In this document: positions 10,004 through 18,733 of the stretch, in pieces
Numbering within the stretch: the first letter of the stretch is position 1
Layout of the letters: each line of letters begins with the position of its first letter
NCBI GenBank assembly: GCA_947628665.1
Contig: CANRAU010000002.1
Location: forward strand, 1 to 64,000
Length of the DNA stretch: 64,000 nt
Direction of reading: 5' to 3'
Origin: an uncultured Clostridia bacterium
GTDB lineage: Bacteria; Bacillota; Clostridia; Oscillospirales; Acutalibacteraceae
The notes under the pieces: generated by a model
The model's input: the letters and a program-made list of their open reading frames with translations, nothing else
What the model was told of the DNA's origin: nothing
The model's database searches: none
Made by a program: the position numbers and the translations under genes

Positions 10004-10600
10004 ATGAGAAGAACCGAACGATTTGAACTGTCGTATTCGGAATTGTCACTTGTGGGCAAGAAGCCTTCCAAGCTGTGGCAGTTTATCTATGAGTGGCTGG
10101 ATTCTTTGATTTTTGCGGTTATCACGATCCTGCTTTTGTTTACGTTTTGTTTTCGCATCGTCGGCGTCAGCGGCGAATCCATGGTTCCCACCTTGCAGGA
10201 CGGCAACTGGCTTGCAGTGCGCGCCGTCAATACGCAGGTGGAGCGCGGGGACATCGTTGTAATTACCCAGCCGAATGAACTCAACGAGCCTTTGATCAAG
10301 CGTGTGATCGCGGTCGGCGGTGATCGGGTGAATATCGACTTTATGCGCGGCACGGTCACCGTGAACGGCGAAACGCTCGACGAACCTTATATTGCGGAAT
10401 TAACGCATCGGCGATACGATGTGGATTTTCCGCTGACCGTCCCCGAAGGATGCCTGTTTGTTATGGGCGATAACCGCAACTACTCATTGGACAGCCGATC
10501 CAGTGCGATCGGTTTTATCGATAAGCACTATGTACTCGGTGTGGCCGAATGCAGATTTTATCCTTTTGGCGAATGGGAGTTGAAAAGTTTTGCAGAATAA
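10004..10600 (+). CDS. lepB: Signal peptidase I (first copy)
   Basis: A membrane serine protease of 198 residues that removes signal peptides from exported proteins. ATG 10004 is preceded by GGAGG at 9991-9995. One N-terminal membrane segment (about 34-52) leads into SGESMVPT with catalytic Ser59; the general base is Lys99 in LIKRVIAVGGD, and the GDNRNYSLDSR box is intact. The short form with a single membrane segment is the Gram-positive SipS type. Its 3' end overlaps the second peptidase gene by 11 bases, and the pair precedes rbgA-rnhB, a neighbourhood common in Firmicutes. Confidence 0.93.
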   Translation: MRRTERFELSYSELSLVGKKPSKLWQFIYEWLDSLIFAVITILLLFTFCFRIVGVSGESMVPTLQDGNWLAVRAVNTQVERGDIVVITQPNELNEPLIKRVIAVGGDRVNIDFMRGTVTVNGETLDEPYIAELTHRRYDVDFPLTVPEGCLFVMGDNRNYSLDSRSSAIGFIDKHYVLGVAECRFYPFGEWELKSFAE

Positions 10601-11126
10601 GCGTATACAGACCGTTTATGACATTGCATCGATTTTGGTGTCGTCCGTTTTGGCGGTATGCTTTATTTTTACCTTTTTGTTTAAAATTTCCGCCGTGGAC
10701 GGGAGCTCCATGAATCGCACCCTGTATCACGGCGATAAACTCATGATCACGGCGCGTGACTGGAATGTGGAATATGGCGACATCGTCGTGATCGCACAGC
10801 CGAACGCTATGGGAAAGGTGCTCATTAAGCGCGTGATCGCGACCGAGGGGCAGACCATCGAAGTGGACGCTTCCAAAGGCACGGTCACGATTGACGGCAA
10901 GGTGCTCGATGAGCCGTACATTGCCGAACGCATGACCGAAAAGGGGCAGGGCGATATGACCTATCCGCTGACCGTTCCCGAGGGCTATGTGTTCTGCATG
11001 GGCGATAACCGCAACAATTCCACCGACAGCCGTTTTCAGATCGTGGGGCTGATCGATACACGCTATATTGTCGGCGAAGCGTTTTACCGCATCGGCGATA
11101 AGAATTTGTTGCTTTTAGGAGCTTGA
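10590..11126 (+). CDS. lepB: Signal peptidase I (second copy)
   Basis: A second type I signal peptidase of 178 residues. The TTG at 10590 is the likely start: it has GGGAG ten bases upstream and gives a Lys/Arg-bearing N-terminus before the membrane segment. The catalytic pair is Ser40 (AVDGSSMNRT) and Lys80 (VLIKRVIATEG), and the GDNRNNSTDSR box is intact. It shares the overall fold with the first copy but differs in the tail, so this is an old duplication rather than a recent one. The overlap with the first copy implies translational coupling. The two enzymes may divide substrates, as SipS/SipT do in Bacillus (inference). Confidence 0.92.
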   Translation: MQNKRIQTVYDIASILVSSVLAVCFIFTFLFKISAVDGSSMNRTLYHGDKLMITARDWNVEYGDIVVIAQPNAMGKVLIKRVIATEGQTIEVDASKGTVTIDGKVLDEPYIAERMTEKGQGDMTYPLTVPEGYVFCMGDNRNNSTDSRFQIVGLIDTRYIVGEAFYRIGDKNLLLLGA

Positions 11127-11133
11127 GAGTGTT

Positions 11134-12003
11134 ATGGCGGATTCCGTGAAACAAACCGTACAGTGGTTTCCCGGGCATATGGCCAGGACGCGGCGTAAAA
11201 TCAAGGAGTTTTTGCCGCAGGTAGACGCCGTGACCGAGGTGCTTGACGCCCGCGTACCCGAGAGCAGCCGCAATCCCGAGCTTTCCGCGCTGATCGGCGA
11301 CAAGCCCCGCATCGTGCTTTTGAACAAATGCGACGTTGCGGATGAAAAAGCGACCGCGCGGTGGGTCGCATATTATAAAAAAAGCTGCGCGGCCGTACTG
11401 CCCGTGGACTGCAAAAGCGGCAGGGGCTTACAGCAATTCGTTCCGCTGCTGCGCGAAGCCCTGCGCGACAGAATTGCCAAAAACGAGGCGCGCGGCATGG
11501 CGGGCAAACCCCTGCGTATTATGGTCGTCGGCATTCCCAATACGGGCAAATCGTCGTTTATCAATAAAATGGCGGGGCGAAATCGCGCCGAAACCGCCGA
11601 TAAAGCGGGCGTGACCCGCCAAAGCCGTTGGTTTTCGGTAGGCGGCGGGATCGAGCTTTTGGATACGCCCGGCGTGCTTTGGCCGAAGTTTGACGACCCG
11701 AAGGTCGGCGACAGGCTCGCGTTTATCGGTTCGGTCAAGGACACGGTCGTCGATACGGAAATGCTGGCCATCCGCCTTTTGGAAGTCATGAAAACCGACT
11801 ATGCCGACCGCCTGACGGCACGGTATAAAATTACGGATTTTGCCGACTGCGAGGCTTTTGAAGTCTTAGAGCAGATCGCCCGCAAACGCGGTATGCTGCT
11901 GCGCGGCGGCGAGGTGGACACCATGCGTGCGTCCGTGATGCTGCTCGATGAATACCGCGGCGGCAAGCTCGGCAAAATCACGTTGGACAGATTGGGTGAA
12001 TAA
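11134..12003 (+). CDS. rbgA: Ribosome biogenesis GTPase RbgA (YlqF)
   Basis: A circularly permuted GTPase of 289 residues that acts in late assembly of the 50S subunit. The permutation is visible: NKCD (G4, residues 64-67) precedes GIPNTGKSS (G1, 133-141) and DTPG (G3, 177-180). WFPGHM near the N-terminus is typical of the YlqF family, and the C-terminal helical domain is present. The start at ATG 11134 follows an AGGAG. It stands between the signal peptidases and rnhB and ends directly at the rnhB start codon, so the genes are very likely one operon. Confidence 0.95.
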   Translation: MADSVKQTVQWFPGHMARTRRKIKEFLPQVDAVTEVLDARVPESSRNPELSALIGDKPRIVLLNKCDVADEKATARWVAYYKKSCAAVLPVDCKSGRGLQQFVPLLREALRDRIAKNEARGMAGKPLRIMVVGIPNTGKSSFINKMAGRNRAETADKAGVTRQSRWFSVGGGIELLDTPGVLWPKFDDPKVGDRLAFIGSVKDTVVDTEMLAIRLLEVMKTDYADRLTARYKITDFADCEAFEVLEQIARKRGMLLRGGEVDTMRASVMLLDEYRGGKLGKITLDRLGE

Positions 12004-12621
12004 ATGGTCGATTTGGAACTGGAAACAAAATATCGTCAAAGCGGAAGTCTTTGTATTTGCGGGGTCGATGAGGCGGGGAGAGGCCCGCTTGCCGGCCCCG
12101 TTTATGCTGCTGCGGTCGTTTTGCCGACGGACGCCCAGATCGAGGGGCTGAATGATTCCAAAAAGCTGAGCGAAAAGAAACGCGAGGCGCTTTTTCCCGT
12201 GATTTTGGAAACCGCTTTGGATTACGGGATCGGCTGTGCGAGCGAACGCGAAATCGACGAGCTGAACATTTTAAACGCCACCTTTCTCGCCATGAAGCGC
12301 GCCGTGGAAGCGCTCTCGCTGTGTCCCGACCTTTTGCTGATCGACGGCAACCGCGCGCCGCACATCGGCGCTGCGCGTGAGATCACGGTGATCGGCGGCG
12401 ATGCAAAATCCATGTCGATTGCGGCGGCGTCCGTACTCGCCAAGGTCAGCCGGGACCGCTATATGCTGGAAATGGCGGCACGCTATCCGCAGTACGCGTT
12501 TGAAAAGCATAAGGGCTACGGGACGAAGCTGCATTATGAGAAATTGGCGGAATTCGGCGCTTCTCCCATTCACCGTCTCACTTTTTTAAAAAACATGGAT
12601 CGGGCGAAAACCAATGGATAA
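12004..12621 (+). CDS. rnhB: Ribonuclease HII
   Basis: An endonuclease of 205 residues that cuts RNA in RNA-DNA hybrids and removes single ribonucleotides from DNA. The signature [15 protein letters not shown] carries the metal ligands Asp22 and Glu23; Asp114 lies in LLIDGNR, and [14 protein letters not shown] supplies the later conserved aspartate. The ATG abuts the rbgA stop codon, with only a weak GGGTGA inside the end of rbgA, which suggests coupling. It overlaps the next gene by 8 bases. Confidence 0.96.
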   Translation: MVDLELETKYRQSGSLCICGVDEAGRGPLAGPVYAAAVVLPTDAQIEGLNDSKKLSEKKREALFPVILETALDYGIGCASEREIDELNILNATFLAMKRAVEALSLCPDLLLIDGNRAPHIGAAREITVIGGDAKSMSIAAASVLAKVSRDRYMLEMAARYPQYAFEKHKGYGTKLHYEKLAEFGASPIHRLTFLKNMDRAKTNG

Positions 12622-12979
12622 GGCAATGCTTGGGCAGATCGGCGAATTGGCTGCCGCACGGTATCTGCGGGAAAAGGGGTATCAGATCCTTTCCGCAAAT
12701 TATCGCTGCCGCTTGGGAGAGATTGACATAATCGCGGAAAACGCGCGATATATTTGTTTTGTCGAAGTAAAAACGCGCAGCGAAAATAACTTGTACGCGC
12801 CCGCAGACGCGGTGGATGCGGCAAAGCGCAAACGGATCGTCGCCACGGCGCAGTTGTATCTGCAAAGGAATCCGCAGGAAAAACAGCCGCGCTTTGACAT
12901 TATCGAGGTTTTCCTTAAAAATGCGCGTGTGCAAAAGCTCAGGCACATCGAAAATGCATATGACGGAGCGGGAAAATGA
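12614..12979 (+). CDS. YraN/UPF0102 endonuclease-like protein
   Basis: A small protein of 121 residues. [17 protein letters not shown], then LGEIDIIA and FVEVKTRS, make up the restriction-endonuclease-like core with its Asp and Glu-x-Lys residues. The family is found across bacteria next to rnhB; its cellular role is not settled (a DNA repair or processing nuclease is likely). It overlaps rnhB by 8 bases and the dipeptidase gene by 4 (ATGA). Confidence 0.9.
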   Translation: MDKAMLGQIGELAAARYLREKGYQILSANYRCRLGEIDIIAENARYICFVEVKTRSENNLYAPADAVDAAKRKRIVATAQLYLQRNPQEKQPRFDIIEVFLKNARVQKLRHIENAYDGAGK

Positions 12980-13923
12980 AATTTTTTGATTTTCATGCAG
13001 ACACCATCGGCGAATGTTTTTTGCAGAACAAGCGCCTTTTGGAAAATGACCTGCACATCGACCTTCGGCGTGCGGGCTGTTTTTCCGACTATGGGCAGAT
13101 TTTTGCCATTTGGATCCCCGACGAAAAGCGCAGCGACGAAGCTTTTTCCTATTACCGTTCGGTGCGGGCGCGCTTTTTTACGGAAATGCGGGAAAATGCC
13201 TCCCAAGTCGCTTTTTGCCAAACCCCGCAGGACATTGAAGCCGCTTTTGCACAGGGCAAAATCGCGGCTTTGCTCTCCGTGGAGGGCGGCGCGGTGCTCG
13301 GCGGACAATTGGAACGGCTGGACGACTTATACCGCGACGGCGTGCGCCTGATGACGCTTACTTGGAACGGCTCGAATGAGATCGGCCACGGATGCTTTGC
13401 CGAGGATAAGAGCGGTTTGACCGCTTTCGGAAAATCGGTGGTGGAAAAAATGCAGCGTTTGGGAATGCTCGTGGATGTCTCCCATTTAAACGAACGCGGC
13501 TTTTACGACGTCGCCGCGTATACCGATCGGCCGTTTTTGGCGAGCCACAGCAACGCAAAGATCATAGACAATCCGTTTGCCACTGCGCGGAATTTGACGA
13601 AAGAGCAAATCGGGGTTCTCATCGACAGAAAGGGGCTGATCGGCGTCAATCTTTGTATGGATTTTCTCGGAAACGGCGACGATACGGGTATGGATGCGGT
13701 TCTTCGACAAATTGTATACTTTTTGGACTTGGGCGCGCGGGAAAATCTTTCGTTTGGCTGTGATTTTGACGGCTGTACGGTACATCCCGATCTTGCGGGT
13801 ATTTCGCGCATCCCGTCTTTGTTCGATTACCTTTTGCAGCACGGCATATCCGAAGCTGTACTTCGCGATATATTCTTCGCAAACGGCAAGCGATTTCTCG
13901 TTGCAAATCTGCAAAAGCTATGA
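12976..13923 (+). CDS. Membrane dipeptidase (peptidase M19) family
   Basis: A zinc-dependent dipeptidase of the renal dipeptidase family, 315 residues. The N-terminal FDFHADT gives two metal ligands, VEGGAVL the bridging Glu, and VSHLNERG plus ASHSNAK the later His residues. TLTWNGSNEIGHGCF is the usual substrate-side segment. No signal peptide is visible, so it is probably cytoplasmic, as in other Clostridia. It is the last member of the run that begins at 10004, joined to the YraN gene by an ATGA overlap. Substrate (dipeptides, possibly with a D-residue) is inferred from the family. Confidence 0.9.
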   Translation: MKFFDFHADTIGECFLQNKRLLENDLHIDLRRAGCFSDYGQIFAIWIPDEKRSDEAFSYYRSVRARFFTEMRENASQVAFCQTPQDIEAAFAQGKIAALLSVEGGAVLGGQLERLDDLYRDGVRLMTLTWNGSNEIGHGCFAEDKSGLTAFGKSVVEKMQRLGMLVDVSHLNERGFYDVAAYTDRPFLASHSNAKIIDNPFATARNLTKEQIGVLIDRKGLIGVNLCMDFLGNGDDTGMDAVLRQIVYFLDLGARENLSFGCDFDGCTVHPDLAGISRIPSLFDYLLQHGISEAVLRDIFFANGKRFLVANLQKL

Positions 13924-13959
13924 TAGAATATGTTTCATAATGAAATGGGAAGTGGAACC

Positions 13960-15453
13960 ATGATTTATACGAGTACAAGAGACAATACCGTGCGGGTCTC
14001 CGCCTCGGAGGCAATCGCAAAGGGCATTTCCGCCGACGGCGGTCTGTTCGTTCCGATGACGATACCCACCTTGAACCTTGTGGATATCGAGCGGATCGCG
14101 CGCCTTGACTATATAGGCAGAGCAAAGGAAATTTTAAAGCTGTATTTGACCGATTTTACCGACGATGAGATTTCCATGTGCGTACAGGGCGCGTATCGGG
14201 AGGGCAAATTCAGTTCGCCAAAGATCGCGCCTTTATATAAGCTCAACGACGACGCGCATGTTTTGGAGCTTTGGCGCGGACCGACCTGCGCGTTCAAGGA
14301 TATGGCGCTGCAGCTGTTGCCGTATCTTTTGACGGTATCCGCAGGAAAAACCCGCAAGGACACCAAAATCGTGATTTTGGTCGCCACCTCGGGCGATACG
14401 GGCAAGGCCGCGCTGGAGGGCTTTAAGGATGTGCCGAATACCGAGATCTTGGTGTTCTATCCCGTGGACGGCGTAAGCCCCATGCAAAAATTGCAAATGA
14501 CGACGCAGGAGGGCGAAAATGTCGGCGTGTGCGCGATAGAGGGCAACTTTGACGATGCGCAAAGCGGTGTAAAAGCCATTTTTACCAATCGCGAGATCGA
14601 ACAGAAATTTGCCGAGAATCATATGGCGTTTTCCTCCGCCAATTCCATCAACTGGGGCAGGTTGGCGCCGCAGATCGTGTACTATGTTTCGGCATACTGC
14701 GATTTGGTAAAAAGCGGCAGCGTAAAGCTCGGCGACCCGATGAATGTCGTTGTGCCGACGGGCAATTTCGGCAATATTTTGGCGGCGTTTTACGCAAAGC
14801 AAATGGGCGTGCCGATCAAAAAGCTCGTTTGCGCTTCCAACGCGAACAACGTGCTGACGGATTTCCTCGAAACCGGCACATACAACAAAAACCGTCCGTT
14901 CTATTGCACGACCTCGCCGTCTATGGATATTTTGATCTCCAGCAATTTGGAGCGTCTTTTGTTCCTGCTTTCGGGGCAGGACGCGCAAAGCACGAAAAAA
15001 TGGATGGAGCAACTGTCTGCGACAGGGACGTACACCGTCAGCGATAAGGTGTTTTCGGCGATACAGGAGCTGTTTTCGGCGGGCTTCTGCGACGACGAGG
15101 ACACCAAGCGCACCATTCGCAAAATTTTCGACGAATATCATTATCTTTGCGATACGCATACGGCGGTCGCGCTGAATGTTTACGCAGCCTACAAAACCAA
15201 AACCGGCGACAAAACGCCGACCGTGATCGCATCCACCGCCAATCCCTACAAATTTTCCAAGAGCGTTTTGCGCGCGCTCAAAAGTCATATCCGTTCTGCG
15301 GATGAATTTGATATGGTCGAAGAACTGCATGAGGTAAGCGGCGCGCCCGTGCCGCCGCAGTTGGCGAATTTAAAGGGCAAAGAGCCGCGCTTTACAAAGG
15401 TATCGGCAAAAGAGGACATGGCAAAAGTCGTCTTTGAAATGCTTGGCTTATAA
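13960..15453 (+). CDS. thrC: Threonine synthase
   Basis: A PLP enzyme of 497 residues that converts O-phosphohomoserine to threonine, the last step of threonine biosynthesis. ATG 13960 follows GGGAAGTGG; an in-frame ATG at 13930 lacks a site. YTSTRDNTV at the start, GPTCAFKDMAL with the PLP lysine, ATSGDTGKAALEGF and the glycine-rich PTGNFGNILA are all characteristic. The roughly 500-residue length fits the longer bacterial/fungal class. No other threonine genes are near; it stands alone before a terminator. Confidence 0.95.
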   Translation: MIYTSTRDNTVRVSASEAIAKGISADGGLFVPMTIPTLNLVDIERIARLDYIGRAKEILKLYLTDFTDDEISMCVQGAYREGKFSSPKIAPLYKLNDDAHVLELWRGPTCAFKDMALQLLPYLLTVSAGKTRKDTKIVILVATSGDTGKAALEGFKDVPNTEILVFYPVDGVSPMQKLQMTTQEGENVGVCAIEGNFDDAQSGVKAIFTNREIEQKFAENHMAFSSANSINWGRLAPQIVYYVSAYCDLVKSGSVKLGDPMNVVVPTGNFGNILAAFYAKQMGVPIKKLVCASNANNVLTDFLETGTYNKNRPFYCTTSPSMDILISSNLERLLFLLSGQDAQSTKKWMEQLSATGTYTVSDKVFSAIQELFSAGFCDDEDTKRTIRKIFDEYHYLCDTHTAVALNVYAAYKTKTGDKTPTVIASTANPYKFSKSVLRALKSHIRSADEFDMVEELHEVSGAPVPPQLANLKGKEPRFTKVSAKEDMAKVVFEMLGL

Positions 15454-15471
15454 ATTTTGGCAAAACAGAAA

Positions 15472-15497
15472 GAGAGTGGAGTATGCAATCCACTCTC
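15472..15497. terminator. Bidirectional terminator between thrC and the DUF1540 gene
   Basis: GAGAGTGGA (15472-15480) pairs with TCCACTCTC (15489-15497), with further partial pairing outside. The plus strand continues into CTGTTTTT; the minus strand is less T-rich. The flanking genes converge here. Confidence 0.6.
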
Positions 15498-15528
15498 CCT
15501 CTGTTTTTGACCGTTCTTTTGCCGAAAG

Positions 15529-15681
15529 TTATTCCTTCGGCTCGAACGTGCCGCACTCCGTTTCGCTGCACTCGCAAGCCTCATGACTGCATTCGCAGGC
15601 GACCTTGATTTCATCCGCCGTGCAGGTCGAAACGCCTCGGTGGTATATACAGTTGGATACATTACATTTGATCTCGTTCAT
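15529..15681 (-). CDS. DUF1540 small cysteine-rich protein
   Basis: A 50-residue protein. ATG at 15681 is chosen because AGGAGGA sits just upstream on the minus strand; a longer in-frame extension has no site. The sequence follows the DUF1540 pattern: IKCNVSNCIYH, STCTADEIKV, ACECSHEACEC and a final CGTF, with nine cysteines. The family is widespread in spore-forming Clostridia and probably binds metal; its function is unknown. Confidence 0.8.
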   Translation of the reverse strand: MNEIKCNVSNCIYHRGVSTCTADEIKVACECSHEACECSETECGTFEPKE

Positions 15682-15750
15682 GGTTCTTCCTCCTTTCACG
15701 ATTAGTTTTTGAATTTTCGCATGCGTTATGCATGATCGGAGCGTACAAAA

Positions 15751-16449
15751 ATGTCCATTTATGCAATAGGCGACCCGCATTTGTCTTTTGCCGCCGATAA
15801 ACCGATGAATATCTTTAAGGGCTGGGACGATTATGTGGAGCGCTTGGAAACGAACTGGCGCGCGCTTATCACGGCAGACGATACGGTCGTGATCCCCGGC
15901 GACATTTCCTGGGCGATGCGTCTGGAGGACGCCGCGGCGGATTTCCTATTTTTGCACGATTTGCCCGGACAAAAAATTTTGGCAAAGGGCAATCACGATT
16001 ATTGGTGGAGTACGCGCCGCAAAATGGAGGATTTTTTGGAAGAAAACGGTTTTTTTTCACTGCACATCCTCCACAACAATGCGTTTCGCGTCGGCAATTT
16101 TTGCATTTGCGGCACACGCGGCTGGTTTTTTGACGCGGAGCAGCAGGACGCCGATAAGGTCGTTCTGCGGGAAGCGCAGCGTTTGCGCGCGTCGATTGAG
16201 GCGGGCAAAGCGCTCGGCGGCGAACCGATTGTGTTTTTGCACTATCCGCCCGTCACGGCGACGCAGCGGTGCGAGCCGCTCTTACAGGTGCTGCAGGAAG
16301 AAAATGTGCGTCGCTGTTATTATGCCCATTTGCACGGCGCTGCCGCCTATCAGGCGTTTCAAGGGGAAACCGACGGTGTGAAATTTGAACTTTTGTCTGC
16401 GGATTACCTGAAATTTTGTCCAAAATTGATAGAAATCGTAAAAATGTAA
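15751..16449 (+). CDS. Calcineurin-like metallophosphoesterase
   Basis: A 232-residue phosphoesterase. The dimetal-site motifs are clear: IGDPHLSF, VIPGDISWA, AKGNHDYWW, and a late HYPP followed by YAHLHGAA. The start ATG 15751 follows GATCGGAG. No signal peptide or extra domain is present. Homologues in Clostridia are called metallophosphoesterase without a known substrate. It ends about 70 bases before the trigger factor gene, which has its own promoter. Confidence 0.85.
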   Translation: MSIYAIGDPHLSFAADKPMNIFKGWDDYVERLETNWRALITADDTVVIPGDISWAMRLEDAAADFLFLHDLPGQKILAKGNHDYWWSTRRKMEDFLEENGFFSLHILHNNAFRVGNFCICGTRGWFFDAEQQDADKVVLREAQRLRASIEAGKALGGEPIVFLHYPPVTATQRCEPLLQVLQEENVRRCYYAHLHGAAAYQAFQGETDGVKFELLSADYLKFCPKLIEIVKM

Positions 16450-16456
16450 AAAAGTA

Positions 16457-16485
16457 TGGTAATTTTTAACAGGTTCTGTTATAAT
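16457..16485 (+). promoter_or_regulatory. Promoter of the trigger factor gene
   Basis: A perfect TATAAT (16480-16485) with a poor -35 (TGGTAA, 16457-16462) at 17 bases. It lies in the AT-rich gap before the AGGAGGAAAA ribosome site of tig. Confidence 0.45.
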
Positions 16486-16521
16486 ATATAAGTTAGTGCA
16501 TAACTTTTCAGGAGGAAAAAA

Positions 16522-17970
16522 ATGAGCTTAAAATCGTCTAACAAAGTGGAAACCAATGTATGGGAATTGGAAATCTCGATTGACGGCGAAAAATTTGAGG
16601 CCGCTGTCAATCAGGCGTATTTAAAGCAACGCAAAAATATTGCCGTACACGGTTTTCGGAAGGGCAAAGCGCCGCGCAGTTTTATTGAAAAAATGTACGG
16701 CGAGGGCGTTTTCTATGAGGACGCTTTGGAGATTCTGTATCCCGACGCGGTGGAAGAGGCCGTCAAAGAAGCGGGGCTTGAGCTTGTGGATACACCTTTT
16801 GATTTGGAAGTCCCCGAAATGGGCAAGGACGGCGTAACGCTGAAGCTGAAGGTCACCGTGAAGCCCGAGGCAAAGCTCGGCGAGTACAAGGGCTTGAAGG
16901 TCAGCAAAAAGGCCGTGAAGGTTTCTGCGGACGAAGTCAAAGCAGAGCTCAACAGAATGCTGGAACAGAATGCGCGCATGGTCACCGTGGAGGACAGAGC
17001 CGTACAGAATGGCGACATCACCGTAATTGATTTTGAGGGCTTCACCGACGGCAAACCGTTTGAAGGCGGCAAGGCGGAGGGGTATGAGCTGACTATCGGC
17101 TCTAACCAGTTTATCCCGGGCTTTGAGGAGCAGATCATCGGCCACAAAACGGGCGAAGCGTTTGACGTCAATGTCAAATTCCCCGAGGATTATCACGAGG
17201 AATTGGCGGGCAAAGACGCCGTGTTCAAGATTCAACTGCACGAGATCAAGGTCAAGGAACTGCCCGAGCTGGACGACGAATTTGTCAAGGATGTCAGCGA
17301 GAAGGACACCGTTGACGAGCTGAAAAAGAGCATTAAGGCCGATTTGGAAAAATCCAAAAAGGATGCGGCGGACAACGAAGTCAACAACGCGCTTTTGGAT
17401 ATGGTCGTTGCGGGCGTGGAGGTCGAGATCCCGCAGGCGATGATCGATAAGCAGATCGACAACGAGGTCAATGAATTTGCCTATCGTTTGCAGGCGCAGG
17501 GGCTGGAACTGAAAACCTATTTGCAGTATACCGGCATGAATATGGAGAAGTTCCGCGAGGGCTTCAAAGAGAGAGCCGAGAAGCAGGTCAAGCTGGATCT
17601 TGCTATAGAGCAGATCGTTGCCGCCGAGAAGATCGAGGCTTCCGACGAGGATGTGGACGCGGAGTATCAGAAGCTCGCAGACGCATATCAAATGGATGCG
17701 GAAGCCATCAAAAAGTCCATTCCCGCCGAGCATTTGAAGTCCGAGATCGTTTCGCGTAAAGCGGTCGATCTGATCGTCGCAAACGCCGTCATCACCGAGG
17801 AAAAGCCCGCGGCTAAAAAGACGGCGGCCAAGAAAGCGCCGGTGAAGAAGGAAGACAAGGCGGCCGGGGAGAAAAAGCCCGCAGCCAAGAAGCCGACTGC
17901 TAAGAAGGCGGCGGAAAAAACGCCCAAAGCGGCAGACGCCGAAAAAAAAGAAGCGGCGGACGCCGAATAA
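16522..17970 (+). CDS. tig: Trigger factor with Ala/Lys-rich C-terminal tail
   Basis: A ribosome-bound chaperone and peptidyl-prolyl isomerase, 482 residues. The ribosome-binding loop HGFRKGKAPR lies near residue 45, the FKBP domain in the middle (GDITVIDFEGF, SNQFIPGFEEQIIG) and the helical chaperone arms after it. Trigger factors usually end near 430 residues. Here about 50 further residues are low-complexity repeats such as KPAAKKTAAKKAP, ending in a Glu/Asp/Ala patch, like histone H1 or disordered nucleic-acid-binding tails. It precedes clpP and clpX, the usual tig-clpP-clpX order. Confidence 0.95.
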   Translation: MSLKSSNKVETNVWELEISIDGEKFEAAVNQAYLKQRKNIAVHGFRKGKAPRSFIEKMYGEGVFYEDALEILYPDAVEEAVKEAGLELVDTPFDLEVPEMGKDGVTLKLKVTVKPEAKLGEYKGLKVSKKAVKVSADEVKAELNRMLEQNARMVTVEDRAVQNGDITVIDFEGFTDGKPFEGGKAEGYELTIGSNQFIPGFEEQIIGHKTGEAFDVNVKFPEDYHEELAGKDAVFKIQLHEIKVKELPELDDEFVKDVSEKDTVDELKKSIKADLEKSKKDAADNEVNNALLDMVVAGVEVEIPQAMIDKQIDNEVNEFAYRLQAQGLELKTYLQYTGMNMEKFREGFKERAEKQVKLDLAIEQIVAAEKIEASDEDVDAEYQKLADAYQMDAEAIKKSIPAEHLKSEIVSRKAVDLIVANAVITEEKPAAKKTAAKKAPVKKEDKAAGEKKPAAKKPTAKKAAEKTPKAADAEKKEAADAE

Positions 17971-18014
17971 GGGATTAAAATCCGCTGTTTCGGTCGATAA
18001 TGGAATAGAATCCC

Positions 18015-18059
18015 AACCGTAAGGGCGCGCCGCAAGTCTTTTGCGCGCGCCTTGCGGTT
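18015..18059 (+). other. GC-rich hairpin between tig and clpP
   Basis: A strong stem formed by 18015-18030 and 18043-18059 (CGCGC core, one bulged base) lies just ahead of the clpP ribosome site. No T-run follows, so it is a poor intrinsic terminator. It may be an mRNA-stabilising or attenuating structure. Confidence 0.45.
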
Positions 18060-18079
18060 CAGTTTCAGGAGGTAGTTTT

Positions 18080-18661
18080 ATGGCATTGGTACCTTATGTT
18101 GTAGAGCAGACCAATCGCGGAGAACGGTCTTATGATATTTTCTCCCGTTTGCTCAACGACCGTATTATTGTGCTGTCGGATGAGGTCAATGACGCGACCG
18201 CGAGTTTGGTCGTGGCACAGCTTTTGTATCTGGAGGGGCAGGACAGCGAAAAGGACATCAGTCTTTATATCAACAGCCCCGGCGGTTCGGTCACGGCGGG
18301 CTTGGCCATTTACGATACCATGCAGTATGTCCATTGCGATGTATCGACCATTTGCATGGGCATGGCCGCGAGCATGGGCGCGTTCCTGCTGTCCTCGGGC
18401 GCGAAGGGCAAGCGCTTTGCCCTGCCGAACAGTGAAATTATGATCCACCAGCCCAGCGGCGGCGCACAGGGGCAGGCGACGGAGATCGACATCGTCGCCA
18501 AGCATATTTTACGCACCCGCGAAAAGCTGAATCGCATTTTGGCAGAAAACACGGGCAAGCCAATCGAGCAGATCGCGCGCGACACCGAACGCGACAATTT
18601 CCTTTCCGCGCAGGAAGCGTTGGATTACGGCTTGGTCGATAAGATTTTCTATAAGCGATAA
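18080..18661 (+). CDS. clpP: ATP-dependent Clp protease proteolytic subunit
   Basis: A serine protease of 193 residues that forms the tetradecameric chamber used by ClpX/ClpC. ATG 18080 follows AGGAGG. The catalytic triad is Ser98 (GMAASMGAF), His123 (MIHQPSGG) and Asp172. The N-terminus ([19 protein letters not shown]) is the standard start. It lies between tig and clpX, 72 bases before clpX. Confidence 0.97.
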   Translation: MALVPYVVEQTNRGERSYDIFSRLLNDRIIVLSDEVNDATASLVVAQLLYLEGQDSEKDISLYINSPGGSVTAGLAIYDTMQYVHCDVSTICMGMAASMGAFLLSSGAKGKRFALPNSEIMIHQPSGGAQGQATEIDIVAKHILRTREKLNRILAENTGKPIEQIARDTERDNFLSAQEALDYGLVDKIFYKR

Positions 18662-18733
18662 AATCACAGAAAGGGTCGGCGCCTGTCTGAAAATTCCGTT
18701 TGCTTTTGACGACGGGCGTCGTGTGGCATCAAT

